A stretch of 39,957 nt of DNA from Myxococcota bacterium (GCA_018817795.1 JAHITJ010000129.1:1-39957); one strand, 5' to 3'. Positions 1 to 11,010 are shown, counted from the first letter of the stretch. A program made the numbers and translations. Notes: generated by a model not told the origin, from the sequence alone.

Positions 1-1621
1 ACTCCAGCGCATCGCCGTCGTTGTTCACCACCTGCCAGGCGATGGTCAGATCGCCCGAGCGCACCGGCACGGTCTCCGGGATGACCGGATCGGTGTAGGG
101 GCCGGGACCGCCGCGGGAGGCGCCGACGCGGATGGCGGCCAGCTTGGGAGCCAGGTTCAGCGGGGAGTAGAACACGCGGATCTTCTCCAATTTTGTGGCC
201 GATCCGTTGTTCCAGGTCACCCGGAACTGGAAGAACCGTGCGGGTTCGGAGCCGATCCGATAGCCGTAGCCGCCGTCCGGCGCGCGGGTGCCGCCGGTGA
301 TCGCCTTCCAGGGGCTCCAGAGCTTGTCGTCGGGCTCCTCGGTGGTGCCCGAGCGCGTCTCGACCTTCACGGCGGTGTCGGTGGCGTACAACTGGAACAT
401 GCCGAACGAGGACGGAACCCCGGCGTCCATGGCCACGCTGGTGTAGGTGACCTCTTTGCCGCGATCGCGGGAAAGTGCGTAGGCTGCGGCGCCGTCACCG
501 GCGACCACGAAGCCCTCCTTCTCGTTCTTAAGGAGGAAGCCCAGCACCTGGCGCTCCTCGACCTCGACGACGATGGCGGCCGAGAAGGTCTTCGTCTCAA
601 TGCTGTAGATCCGGCCGGAGTGGCCGTCGGAGCCGTACACGCGATCACCCTCCAACTGAAGCTGGGTGAAGTAACCACGGGCGATGTCCAGGACCTTCTC
701 CATCTCGCCGCGGGCACCGAGCATGTAGATCGAGCCGGTGCCCGAGACCACCTGATGCGCGGGCAGGTTCTTGCGCTCCATGGCGGTGATGGGCGCCTTG
801 GGAACCTTGGTCTCGTTCTCGGGCTTCAGTTCCGTGGTCGGAGAAGACGCGGTGCTGCGGTACTGCAGTTGGTTGACCGCCACGTACACGGTCTCGCCGT
901 GCACGACCAGGTCACGGATCTCGTTGCCGGAGAAGTCATAGAGCAACCTGGCGGCCGGAGCCCCGGTCGCTTCCGGCAGCAGGTACACGCGGGCCTCCGG
1001 GGAGGTTCCGACGATCAGGCCCTTTTTGGGCACGAACTGCATGGCCATGATGTGCTTTTCATCCACGCTCCACCAGGCCGTGGCCTTCTTCGTGGCCATG
1101 TCAACCTTGTAGACGGCTGCTTTCGGGCCGGTGCCAGCGTACACGGTGTTGCCCACCACGACCAGGTTCCACACGTGCTCGACGGGCAGCTTCACGAAGA
1201 GCTCGAACTTGCCGTCGGGCTTCACTCGGTAGATGTTGCCCTTGGGCAGCGTGGCAACCAGGGCGTCCCCCCCCGTCAGTTCGACGATCCGGGTGACCAT
1301 GATGTCGTCCGGGAACAGGCACAGCGGCTTGAGCTTCTCCTGCTCGACGGTCCACAGGCCGGCCGCGTCCGCGCCGCCGACGAGGATTTTACCGCTCTTG
1401 AACTGCGTGACCGTGGAAAACAGGCCCGGCAGCTTCTCCTTGGTCTCGATCTTGGTCGCGCGCAGGCCCGGCTGCAGACCGCCACCGGACAGGATCAGCG
1501 CGCCCTGGGACTTGCCGCTGGAGAAACTGTTGTGGTTCTCCAGTTCCCAGAACTTCGTGGGCGCGGCAGCGGCAGGAGCCGCCAACAGCGCGATCATGAC
1601 AAAAAGAAGGTATTTTTTCAT
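1..1621 (-). CDS. Secreted beta-propeller protein, partial (3' end outside the window)
   Basis: The frame opens with an ATG at 1621-1619 that shares its first base with the TAA of the upstream peptidase gene (TAATG), so the two are translationally coupled. It stays open to the window edge, about 540 codons. The N-terminus MKKYLLFVMIALLAAPAAAA is a clear Sec signal peptide. The mature part repeats units of the kind 'HVWNLVVVGNTVYAGTG.. VYKVD', which are WD40/kelch-like propeller blades with 'G.IYRV..DGK' strands. Near the edge a segment (DLTIAWQVVNNDGDALEW) resembles the Ig/fibronectin-like beta domain that often follows such propellers. It is probably exported and binds a protein or polymer, but the sequence shows no catalytic motif. 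It is the last visible gene of a three-gene minus-strand operon with an S55 peptidase and a second propeller. Exact function unknown. Confidence 0.82.
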   Translation of the reverse strand, partial: MKKYLLFVMIALLAAPAAAAPTKFWELENHNSFSSGKSQGALILSGGGLQPGLRATKIETKEKLPGLFSTVTQFKSGKILVGGADAAGLWTVEQEKLKPLCLFPDDIMVTRIVELTGGDALVATLPKGNIYRVKPDGKFELFVKLPVEHVWNLVVVGNTVYAGTGPKAAVYKVDMATKKATAWWSVDEKHIMAMQFVPKKGLIVGTSPEARVYLLPEATGAPAARLLYDFSGNEIRDLVVHGETVYVAVNQLQYRSTASSPTTELKPENETKVPKAPITAMERKNLPAHQVVSGTGSIYMLGARGEMEKVLDIARGYFTQLQLEGDRVYGSDGHSGRIYSIETKTFSAAIVVEVEERQVLGFLLKNEKEGFVVAGDGAAAYALSRDRGKEVTYTSVAMDAGVPSSFGMFQLYATDTAVKVETRSGTTEEPDDKLWSPWKAITGGTRAPDGGYGYRIGSEPARFFQFRVTWNNGSATKLEKIRVFYSPLNLAPKLAAIRVGASRGGPGPYTDPVIPETVPVRSGDLTIAWQVVNNDGDALE

Positions 1622-3393
1622 TATTCTGCCTCTTCTACCGTGGATTTCACGATCAGGTTGCATTTGGCTCCCCCGGACAGGAGCTCGGGGAATCGGATCA
1701 TGGTACGGAACAGGGTCTGATCAACCTTGGTGTACGAGCTGATGCCGCGGCGCACCAGGCTGTCCAGCACCGACAACGGCACGTCGGAGACAAGCACGCC
1801 CTCCATGTCCAGCTGCGGGGCGGGGGTGTGCACCGACAGCACCAGGGTGTGGGCGTCCATCGATTTCTGGATGTAGTCAAGCAGGCCGGGCAGATCCTTG
1901 GGCTCGGCGGCGTCGATGGGGGTGTCGCGACCGGCGGAGACCTCGAGGGTCACGCGGGTTCCGGCGAACTCCTTGGGGAGCTTCATGGTGACCTGCTTGC
2001 GGATCTCCGGCCCCATCTGCGGTTTGAGCGTCACCTGGACGGAGAACTCCCGGTCGGTCAGCACCAATGGGGAAGCGACGTCGACCTTCTTGATCTGATA
2101 CTGGTTGAGCCCGGTGGTCACATGCACCTTCACGTTGACCCGGGACAGGGCCAGGCGGGTGAACGGATTGTTGAGCAGCAACTGGAGCGCGATCTCGCCG
2201 CGGGAGGTGTTGCCCCAGTTGCCCCAGGCGCTCGGGAAGCTCAGGTTCAGGCCCTGCGTGGAGGAAAAACTGTCGGAGAACCGGATCGGGGCCATGCCCT
2301 CCATCTGGAACTCATGATCCACAGTGAAAGTCAGGTCCGTGGCGTTTTGCGCCAGGCGGTTCATGGCCACACGCACCAGGCTCGCGGAGAGGTTGGCCGA
2401 CAACAGGCGGTGGCGGGCGACCTTGAAGTTGTAGGTCTTGCTCTTCTCGCCGGGGGCGACCACGGAGACGGTCACGGGAAGGAAGCCCGGCTCGGCAGCC
2501 TGGTCGAGCACGACGGTGGCCTGCTCATCCTTGATCAGCGAGCCCTTCGGAGAGGTGAACGTGCCCAGTTTCATCGAGTTGGAGGCGCGCGCGATGACCG
2601 TGTGGATTGTCGCGTGGCCGGCCGGCAGGCGCATCTCGCCCATGCTCAGGAACGGGTGGGAGAAGACCGCCACGCGGTCACCCTCGACGTAGGTCACCGT
2701 GCCGATGGCCGCCACGTTGATGTCGCCGGAGACGAGCCAGATCGCGACCGGTCCGCCGGGCTGGTACTTGCGGGCGACGCCGTCGTCGGTGCCTGCGCCC
2801 GAGGGAGCGGCCGGGCCCAGGTGGGACAGCAGCGGGAACAACTCGGCGAACTGCGCCGAGGACACGCCCGACACCGCCAGGGAGACGCCCAGGGGCCGGA
2901 TCATGCTCTCGCCCTGGGACCGGATCAGTGGGTTGTTCGCCGCAACGATGGAGTTGCGCACGCGCTGGGTCCAGGCATCGGCCGACTGGGTGACCGGGCG
3001 TCCCCAGACATCGAGGTTCTGCACCGGACGCCTCGTGGTGTTCACGATGTCCTCGGCCGGAGTCAGCATCGCGATGGGGTCCTTGGCGAAGGCATAGCCG
3101 TAGCCCAGCCCGCCGGCGAACTTGCCGTTGATGTAGATCGGGCTGCCGCTCATGCCGGCGATGACCCCGGCGTGCTCCAGGATCGGATGGGAGCAGCGCA
3201 CCAGGATCAGATCCTGGTCCAGCATCGCGCGCTTCATCACGGAGATGACCTCGACGTCGAACTTCACCGGCGTCTCGCCGGAGAAGACGGTCAGCCCGTA
3301 GCCCTTCATGCCGGGTTTGAGTTCGGAGGTTTTCAATATGCCCGTAGGGGCGTTCTGCGAAAGCAGCAGGGACAGGATAAACCAGAAGGCCAT
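1621..3393 (-). CDS. S55 (SpoIVB-type) serine peptidase family protein
   Basis: This is a 590-residue protein. An N-terminal hydrophobic segment (about residues 1-13) acts as a signal or anchor. It is followed by 'LKPGMKGYGLTVFSG' (about 26-39) and the family signature GMSGSP at residues 80-85, then 'IYINGKFAGGLGYGYAFAKDP'. In SpoIVB-type peptidases the catalytic serine lies in GMSGSP. I did not assign the His and Asp partners. The long C-terminal half (after about 170) is beta-rich and unassigned. The start ATG at 3393 follows AGGAG by about 7 nt. The upstream propeller gene stops at 3412, 18 nt before this start, and the stop codon overlaps the next gene's ATG, so the three genes form an operon. 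Family members act outside the cytoplasm. In spore formers SpoIVB triggers a sigma-factor cascade, but here a role in processing the flanking propeller proteins is only inference. Confidence 0.85.
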   Translation of the reverse strand: MAFWFILSLLLSQNAPTGILKTSELKPGMKGYGLTVFSGETPVKFDVEVISVMKRAMLDQDLILVRCSHPILEHAGVIAGMSGSPIYINGKFAGGLGYGYAFAKDPIAMLTPAEDIVNTTRRPVQNLDVWGRPVTQSADAWTQRVRNSIVAANNPLIRSQGESMIRPLGVSLAVSGVSSAQFAELFPLLSHLGPAAPSGAGTDDGVARKYQPGGPVAIWLVSGDINVAAIGTVTYVEGDRVAVFSHPFLSMGEMRLPAGHATIHTVIARASNSMKLGTFTSPKGSLIKDEQATVVLDQAAEPGFLPVTVSVVAPGEKSKTYNFKVARHRLLSANLSASLVRVAMNRLAQNATDLTFTVDHEFQMEGMAPIRFSDSFSSTQGLNLSFPSAWGNWGNTSRGEIALQLLLNNPFTRLALSRVNVKVHVTTGLNQYQIKKVDVASPLVLTDREFSVQVTLKPQMGPEIRKQVTMKLPKEFAGTRVTLEVSAGRDTPIDAAEPKDLPGLLDYIQKSMDAHTLVLSVHTPAPQLDMEGVLVSDVPLSVLDSLVRRGISSYTKVDQTLFRTMIRFPELLSGGAKCNLIVKSTVEEAE

Positions 3394-3411
3394 GGAAATC
3401 GCTCCTGTGAT

Positions 3412-4590
3412 TCAGTGCAGTTGGGACGGCGGGTAGATGAAGTAGACGCCGGCCTGGGAGACATAGGCAAGATTGCCGCCCGGCATGCGGATCAGCGTGT
3501 AGGGATTCTTGTAGTTGGCCGGATCGCGCACGTACGGCGAGATCGGCAGCCGAACGGACCAGATCACCCGGCCGTCGGCGTTGAAGGCCACCAGCCGGTT
3601 CTGCAACTGGAACGTCAGGTAGTCGTTGTACATGCGCCCCGGGGTCAGGGGCGCGCTGCCGAGCTCGGCGAGCCACTCCATGCGGCCGGTCTCGAGATTG
3701 AAGTACCCGAGGCGGTTGTTGTCCACAAAGCAGTACATGCCCATGCGGAACTGGTGCAGGTACAGCGTCTGCACCCGGTGGGCGAAACGGTGGACGGCCC
3801 GGATGCGGCCGTCGGGGGCGATCACGTGGGCCTCCTGATAGCCCTTGAGGATCAGGTAACTGGCGTCGGCCAGGAAGCCGTAGTAGCTCGTCTGGTTGCC
3901 CGGCGCGAACAGCCGGTGGGACCACACGCGCTTTCCGTCGCTCCAGCGGTGCGCCTCGATCAGGCCGTTTCCCAGCTCCAGGGTGAAGAACGGCGCGACC
4001 CCGTAGTACTGGGCGTTCTTGGCGTTGGAGTCGAGGACCTGGCGCCAGGCCAGTTTGGTGCCCTGCTTCAGGTAGAACATGGCGTTGCGTGACCAGACCA
4101 GCAGATCCCCGTTGCCCACCGAATGGATGCCTTCGATCGATCGCGTGAAGGGTAACGCCACCGTGCGGATCAATCGCCCCGTGGGCGCATACGTCACGAC
4201 CTTGTTACCGCGCAGCACGACCATGGTACCGTCGGGATTGAGCCCGATCTGGGATGCATCTGCTGGCAAGAAGAGATGGGTGTTATATAAATATTTACTA
4301 TCCAGCAGGGGCCGCACCCGCCAGCCGCTGCCGCGGGGCGTGTTCTTCCACTCGGAGAAGTAGATGTTTCCGTCGTCGGCGTTCCAGTGGTTGGACGAGT
4401 CCAGGAACGCCTGCACGTTGACGTGCCCCTCGGCGCGCACCAGTCTGGCCTGCGGGGCCATCGCCATGATCGCGGCCAACTCGGCGGCCGAGGTCGTCTG
4501 CGGCGGCTGCAGACGGAGCTGCAGACGATCCATCTGCGGATCGGCCGCGAAAATCCGAGTGGCTGCAAGAATGAAAAGTAATGATCCCAT
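3412..4590 (-). CDS. Exported PQQ-like beta-propeller protein
   Basis: This 392-residue protein begins with a signal peptide (MGSLLFILAATRIFAADP). Repeated segments such as 'IGLNPDGTMVVLRGNKVVTY', 'LVAFNADGRVIWSVRLP' and 'MPGGNLAYVSQAGVYFIYPP' read as PQQ-like/WD40 propeller blades. 'DNNRLGYFNLETGRMEWLAE' is the typical 'tG...W' strand of this fold. No catalytic residues are evident. The ATG at 4590 has a GGAGAG about 12 nt upstream. It is the first gene of the propeller-S55 peptidase-propeller operon, and an AT-rich spacer of about 220 bp separates it from the divergent speA, so the operon promoter probably lies there. Likely located in the periplasm or on the outer surface. Partner unknown. 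Confidence 0.8.
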   Translation of the reverse strand: MGSLLFILAATRIFAADPQMDRLQLRLQPPQTTSAAELAAIMAMAPQARLVRAEGHVNVQAFLDSSNHWNADDGNIYFSEWKNTPRGSGWRVRPLLDSKYLYNTHLFLPADASQIGLNPDGTMVVLRGNKVVTYAPTGRLIRTVALPFTRSIEGIHSVGNGDLLVWSRNAMFYLKQGTKLAWRQVLDSNAKNAQYYGVAPFFTLELGNGLIEAHRWSDGKRVWSHRLFAPGNQTSYYGFLADASYLILKGYQEAHVIAPDGRIRAVHRFAHRVQTLYLHQFRMGMYCFVDNNRLGYFNLETGRMEWLAELGSAPLTPGRMYNDYLTFQLQNRLVAFNADGRVIWSVRLPISPYVRDPANYKNPYTLIRMPGGNLAYVSQAGVYFIYPPSQLH

Positions 4591-4762
4591 GCGTCCCGTT
4601 GCTCTCCGAAAGGCGCCTCAATTTACACCAGTTCCGGGGCGCGATAAAGGGAAAACCTGGGATGGCACCGGTTCATTTCCCGAATGAAGTCGCACAGGCC
4701 GGAGCCCGGATATAAACCACTAAGCAAAAATAAACAGAAAATAATCTGTTGAAGAAAATATT

Positions 4763-4783
4763 GACAATAATTATCAGATTGTC
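4763..4783. promoter_or_regulatory. Inverted repeat in the divergent promoter region of speA
   Basis: GACAAT and ATTGTC form a perfect 6-bp inverted repeat separated by 9 nt, inside the AT-rich spacer between the divergent propeller operon and speA. Its left arm overlaps a possible -35 (TTGACA, 4761-4766), although no good -10 lies at the normal distance. It could be an operator. Evidence is sequence symmetry only. Confidence 0.3.
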
Positions 4784-4809
4784 CCGCGTGGGCGGATCCT
4801 CTTCAGACA

Positions 4810-6825
<2,016 letters not shown>

Positions 6826-7107
6826 CACCCACCCCGTTTGGCGCGCTGCGGACGTATGGTTCACGGAATCTCAATTTGGAAAAAAGTGGGACGGCAGGAG
6901 GAAAATCTTCTTGGCGCTCATCGACGGAATCGACAAAATCTTTACAGAAACGCAAAACACGGGCCTTTCGGCATCATGCAACACTGCGCCCACACAAAAA
7001 GCACCCTACTAAACCACTACAGTTTCTGCCGTCCCAGTTCTTGTTGTACCGCGGTCAAAGCCGGATGCAAGCGAGATTTTGGTTATTATCATCCTCCATC
7101 AAAACGC
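6826..7107. other. Intergenic stretch with no recognisable gene
   Basis: About 280 bp lie between the ends of the convergent speA and a minus-strand lipoprotein gene. I looked for tRNA arms, small zinc-ribbon or leader peptides and a hairpin followed by a T-run, and saw nothing convincing. Base composition is more balanced than in the flanking genes. Confidence 0.5.
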
Positions 7108-7623
7108 TCACCGCAGCAGAAACGACACCACCTGGCCGATGGCGGCCTCGACGGCTTCGTCATCGGTGCCCGCAAAACCGTGGGTGCCGGTACGACTCTT
7201 GATGCGGACCTCCCCCGAGGACTCCTCGCGATCCCGCTCGTAGACGAGCACGCGCACCGTGAGCTCGGCGCGGCCGGCGAAGGCGCCCTTCCACAGCCGG
7301 TCGCTCGGCTTCACGTGGCGGAAGTGTTCGATCTGCAGGATCACGACCACGTCCTGCGCGTAGGACGGCGGCAGCGCGCGAGCGGCCTGCACCTGCACTC
7401 CTGCCCGCATGAGCCGCCGGCCCACGCCCCAGATCAGGTCGTTGGCCGCCCGTCCGATGCCCGTCCGTGACGGAATCGGGTTATCCAGGACCAGCAGCAC
7501 CGACCGGCCCGACAGGATCGGCACAGACACCGGTCGAACCGTGCTCGCCTGCAACTGGGCGCACCCGGACAGGATGGACAACCCGACGAACAGACCCGCG
7601 AGAAGGACATTTTTCAGATGCAT
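7108..7623 (-). CDS. Small lipoprotein, possibly DUF4410-like
   Basis: This 171-residue protein has a lipoprotein signal ending in LSGC (Cys21), so it should be lipidated and sorted to the outer membrane or periplasm. The rest resembles small periplasmic lipoproteins that assemble an alpha/beta sheet. 'FAGRAELTVRVLVYERD' and a final helix 'DDEAVEAAIGQVVSFLL' recall DUF4410, but the match is loose. The start ATG at 7623 has GGAGG 5 nt upstream, and that Shine-Dalgarno lies in the right arm of an inverted repeat (7630-7644). It is divergent from the barrel-like protein that begins at about 7818. Function unknown. Confidence 0.72.
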   Translation of the reverse strand: MHLKNVLLAGLFVGLSILSGCAQLQASTVRPVSVPILSGRSVLLVLDNPIPSRTGIGRAANDLIWGVGRRLMRAGVQVQAARALPPSYAQDVVVILQIEHFRHVKPSDRLWKGAFAGRAELTVRVLVYERDREESSGEVRIKSRTGTHGFAGTDDEAVEAAIGQVVSFLLR

Positions 7624-7629
7624 GGCATC

Positions 7630-7644
7630 CTCCAGTTACTGGAG
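7630..7644 (-). promoter_or_regulatory. Inverted repeat covering the ribosome-binding site of the 7108-7623 lipoprotein
   Basis: On the minus strand CTCCAG-TAA-CTGGAG forms a perfect 6-bp stem with a 3-nt loop. Its right arm contains the GGAG of the Shine-Dalgarno that serves the ATG at 7623. In RNA it would sequester the ribosome-binding site. In DNA it could be an operator half-site pair. No other evidence is available. Confidence 0.4.
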
Positions 7645-7817
7645 TACCATGGCCCACGCGTCTTGACCAGTCCCCGTGGGAGCGCAAAGCGACCGCGGCG
7701 TGACCGGGATTACGTTCCGCGACCGGCAGCGGCCCTTCGCATTTCGGACCTTGCTTTTTGCCCCGAAGTCCGCTTCACTCTTTCCGGACCTGCCATCGTG
7801 CGGTCCGGAGCTCCGCA

Positions 7818-8963
7818 TTGCACTGGATCCTGCTGATTTCCCTGTGTCTGAATTCCGTCAACGTCCCGGTCGAGGAGAACGGATCGGCTGGAAACACCAC
7901 GCCACCGGCGAAGGTCGCCGCACCTTCGTCTCCCCGACGTGGGCCCGGGGAAGAAACCAAGGCCCGACCGACGCCTGCCCGAAGGACCGCGGCGGCTGCC
8001 CTGGCCCTCGTCCCTGGCGTGCTCGTCGCCGGAGGCGGGCACTGGATCCTCGGAGACACCCCCGGGGCGAAGAAGATCGCAGTCCTCAAGGGCGCCGGCC
8101 TGGCCACGTTCGTGGTCGGTTTTCTGCCGATCCTCTACTCCAATGCTTCGGACAAGGTCATGCACGCCTCCTACCCTGTGGTGATCGGCGGCTTCGGCCT
8201 GTTCGCCATCGCCACGCTGGCGGACCTGTACGGTGCGGTGTTCTCCGGCAGGCCGCCCGGGACCGCGCCGGCCTTCGTCCCCTCCCTCGAGCTCGAGCAG
8301 CACTGGATGCACGTCTCCGACGACCAGTTCGCCTACGACCAGTTCTGGCACGTCGGCCTGACCGGCCGCCTTGGGGGCGCACGCCTGCGCGGTGATTTTT
8401 TCCACAGCCCCACCGACGGCAACACGAGGATGTCCGTCGAGGCCGCCTGGCGCTTCCTGGGCCCCCGGACCCGGACCGCGGTGGATCCCGGCCCGGAGCC
8501 GAACCCGTCCCGGGACGGCTCGTTTCTGGAGCTCTCGGCGGGGCTGATCCGGCATGAATTCCTCCCGGAGCGCTTCCTGGTGACCACGCCCGAATGCTTC
8601 CTGCTCGGGCGGATGGACCTGCGACACATGCATCCCTCCCTTGGCGGGTCCTTCGCGGAGCTGGGCGCAGGCTGGGGCATGGAGTTCACCGACTTCCGGG
8701 ACGTCGACGGCCGGCTGGATCGCTCCCAACTGCTCCTGTTCCAGGTCGCGTACGGGATGTACCTGGGTTCAGGGGAGCGCACCGGCGAGGTCAAGCTCTT
8801 CTATGATCACCGGCACGACGACTGGGCCGGCGGCGCCCAGGGCGTGCTCGGCTTCTTCGGACTTCGCGGGCGTTTCTATTTTTCGCGCCACTGGGGAGTG
8901 GACTGGCTGGCCGAACACGGCACCGCCACCCGGGTGATGCTGGGGGTTGTCTTTCGGTACTGA
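7818..8963 (+). CDS. Envelope protein with two N-terminal helices and a beta-barrel-like C-terminus
   Basis: Function not recognised. I favour the TTG at 7818, which follows CCGGAG by about 8 nt and gives a signal sequence (LHWILLISLCLNSVNV). The same frame is open from a TTG at 7758. After a Pro/Ala-rich linker come two hydrophobic helices, 'ALALVPGVLVAGGGHWIL' and 'GLATFVVGFLPILY' with a further 'VIGGFGLFAIATLADLYG'. The second half alternates polar and aromatic residues in strand-like runs (for example VKLFYDHRHDDW, FGLRGRFYFSRHWGVDW) and ends in VVFRY. A terminal aromatic residue is typical of outer-membrane barrels. The metallophosphoesterase starts 1 nt after this stop, so the two genes are coupled. 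It may join an outer-membrane barrel to a membrane-anchored N-terminus. The annotation is uncertain. Confidence 0.68.
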   Translation: MHWILLISLCLNSVNVPVEENGSAGNTTPPAKVAAPSSPRRGPGEETKARPTPARRTAAAALALVPGVLVAGGGHWILGDTPGAKKIAVLKGAGLATFVVGFLPILYSNASDKVMHASYPVVIGGFGLFAIATLADLYGAVFSGRPPGTAPAFVPSLELEQHWMHVSDDQFAYDQFWHVGLTGRLGGARLRGDFFHSPTDGNTRMSVEAAWRFLGPRTRTAVDPGPEPNPSRDGSFLELSAGLIRHEFLPERFLVTTPECFLLGRMDLRHMHPSLGGSFAELGAGWGMEFTDFRDVDGRLDRSQLLLFQVAYGMYLGSGERTGEVKLFYDHRHDDWAGGAQGVLGFFGLRGRFYFSRHWGVDWLAEHGTATRVMLGVVFRY

Positions 8964-8964
8964 C

Positions 8965-10059
8965 ATGAAATTATTTCGTTTTTTATTATATATTTCTTTA
9001 TTGTCAATCATCGGCTGCGGCGACGGTCCCGGCCAGCGCGCCGACTTCGACGAGACCATCGGTTCGGCCGCCGCAGGTGACACCCAACTCTCCGTGCGCG
9101 ACGGCCTGGCGCTGGTCGAGGTCATGGAGGCAGGCCGCCTGGACCTGTGGCTCTCGGCACCCACCCAGGAGATCACCTTCACCACCGGTCCTTTTGCAGT
9201 GCCCGACTGGGATCTGACCCTCCGCAACGCGCCCGCCGACAGCGTGCTGTCGATCGTCACCGGTGACGCCACGGCGGTGGAGGTGACCACCGGGCTGCCC
9301 ACGGAGAAGCACTGGCGCCTGCGGCTGCCGCCCGATGCCGTGACGACAGTGCACATCGCGCCACCCGACGCCTGGCTGGCCGGTCCGGTCCGCATCGCGA
9401 TGCTCTCGGACATCCAGGAGGCCATGAGCCAGGTCCAGGACATGTTCGCCCGGATCAACGACGATCCGTCCATCCGCTTCGTGCTCTCTGCCGGGGACAT
9501 CACGGACAACGGCTCGACCGAGGAGTACGACCGCTTCCGCCGCGAGCTGCGCGGTCTGCACGTGCCGTTCTATGCCACCTGCGGAAACCACGACGTCTCC
9601 ATCGGCGACATGATCTGGCACCGCCAGCTCGGACGACACTCGTTCCACTTCAACTTCAAGGGGGCCGCCTTCACGTTGGCCGACTCCGCCGATGCCACCA
9701 TCGATCCCAAGGTATATCGATGGCTCGATGCGTGGCTCGACGACGCGCAGGATCGCTGGCACCTGTTCATCACCCACCTGCCCCCGGTGGATCCCAACGG
9801 CGTGCGCAACGGCTCTTTCTCCAGCCGCAGGGAGGCCGCCAAGCTCATCTCCGCACTCGCGCGCGGCGCCGTCGACCTCGCGGTCTTCGGCCATATCCAC
9901 ACGCACGTGGCCTACACCCTCGGGGGCATCGAGTGCCACATCTCCGGCGGCGGCGGCGGCTGGCCCATGCGCTGGGACGGACTCGCACGGCACTTCCTCA
10001 CGATGGACATCGACCCCGTTGCACAGGACCACGACGTGAAGGTCGTGGAAATTCCATAG
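8965..10059 (+). CDS. Lipoprotein calcineurin-like metallophosphoesterase
   Basis: The 364-residue protein starts at the ATG 1 nt after the upstream stop. Its lipoprotein signal ends in SIIGC (Cys18). After a beta-rich N-terminal domain (about 40-140, purple-acid-phosphatase-like), the phosphoesterase motifs run in order: IAMLSDIQ (D149), AGDITDNG (D178), GNHDV (207-211), FITHLPP and GHIHTH. The first motif is D-x-Q rather than the usual D-x-H, a variant known among relatives of purple acid phosphatases. It should hydrolyse phosphomonoesters or diesters in the periplasm using two metal ions. The substrate is not predictable. It is coupled to the upstream barrel-like gene. Confidence 0.88.
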   Translation: MKLFRFLLYISLLSIIGCGDGPGQRADFDETIGSAAAGDTQLSVRDGLALVEVMEAGRLDLWLSAPTQEITFTTGPFAVPDWDLTLRNAPADSVLSIVTGDATAVEVTTGLPTEKHWRLRLPPDAVTTVHIAPPDAWLAGPVRIAMLSDIQEAMSQVQDMFARINDDPSIRFVLSAGDITDNGSTEEYDRFRRELRGLHVPFYATCGNHDVSIGDMIWHRQLGRHSFHFNFKGAAFTLADSADATIDPKVYRWLDAWLDDAQDRWHLFITHLPPVDPNGVRNGSFSSRREAAKLISALARGAVDLAVFGHIHTHVAYTLGGIECHISGGGGGWPMRWDGLARHFLTMDIDPVAQDHDVKVVEIP

Positions 10060-10139
10060 CAATAGTAATTTTTGTCTTTACTATCAATAATCCTGCGATA
10101 TGCTTCGAACCGCCCTCAGGGCATACCACAGGAGGTCAC

Positions 10140-11003
10140 ATGCAGGACAACACTTATCGTTCAACGGGAACCTTTTCACCCGCCGGTGTGGGCATCGGGC
10201 TGGCTCTGGCCGTCATTGCGATGTTCCCGATCGCGTTCCTCTATTCGTACGCGGTGCGCTACATTCCGTTCATCTACATCAATTTCCTGATCAGTTTCGG
10301 CGCCGTCTTCGCGGTGGCGTACATCTACACCTTCGGTGAGAGCCTGGGCCGCAACCGGTCCCGTGTGGCCTCGCTGGCGGCCATGCTGCTGGCGGGCGTC
10401 CTGACGCTTTTCGTGTTCTGGGTGACGTTCCTGTACGTGCTGTCCGAGCGCAGGCTCGAGTACGTGAAGATGCTCACGGATCCGGCCTATGTGATCGACC
10501 TGATCAAGGAACTGATCAACGTCGGCTGGTTCACCCTCAAGCGCAACCGTGTCAAGGGCACCTTCTACGGCATCATGCTCGCGGTCGAGGCCGTGGTGTA
10601 CATCGGCATCTTCGTGTTCGTATGGTGGACCGCCCTGAAGAGCCGCGTGTTCTGCGAGAAGTGCCAGAAGTGGGTCGTCCGCGAGAGCGTCGCGATGTTC
10701 TTCGACCTGGCCCCGCTGGAGGCCATCGCCACCTCCCTGGCCACCGGCACCGATGCCTGGGTCGACGCCTTGTTCCTCGCCCAGAGCACCCCCTCCCTGC
10801 GCGTCGAGCTCGCCTCCTGCGCCCACTGCAATGAGCTGCACGTGCTCACCCTGGTGCACTCGCAGGACGTGGTGGACAAGGACGGAAACCCCTCCACAGA
10901 GGAGAAGAACCTGCTGGAGAACGTGCTGATCTCCACCGCGACCGCGGCCCGTTTCCAGGCCCGCGTCGCGCAACTGCAGGCCGATTTCGCCGCGGGGAAC
11001 TGA
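10140..11003 (+). CDS. Membrane protein with two CxxC pairs
   Basis: I do not recognise the family. The ATG at 10140 follows AGGAGG by 4-5 nt, which fixes the start although the frame is open much further upstream through the phosphoesterase gene. The 287 residues contain about four membrane segments (about 15-37, 44-64, 79-101, 143-165). A cytoplasmic or exposed C-terminal domain follows with CEKC (C172/C175) and CAHC (C227/C230), enough for one zinc site or rubredoxin-like knuckle. The end (about 255-287) is a helical stretch. The gene is convergent with the large anti-sigma gene. A zinc-ribbon membrane protein of this form could sense or scaffold, but no function can be given. Confidence 0.8.
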   Translation: MQDNTYRSTGTFSPAGVGIGLALAVIAMFPIAFLYSYAVRYIPFIYINFLISFGAVFAVAYIYTFGESLGRNRSRVASLAAMLLAGVLTLFVFWVTFLYVLSERRLEYVKMLTDPAYVIDLIKELINVGWFTLKRNRVKGTFYGIMLAVEAVVYIGIFVFVWWTALKSRVFCEKCQKWVVRESVAMFFDLAPLEAIATSLATGTDAWVDALFLAQSTPSLRVELASCAHCNELHVLTLVHSQDVVDKDGNPSTEEKNLLENVLISTATAARFQARVAQLQADFAAGN

Positions 11004-11010
11004 GGCCGCC

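Noticed and set aside
1828-4092. A long open frame on the plus strand opposite the S55 peptidase gene
   Set aside because: It is rich in His, Gly, Arg, Asp and Val in runs typical of antisense frames in GC-rich DNA, has no domain, and the minus-strand genes have signal peptides, ribosome-binding sites and a stop-start overlap.
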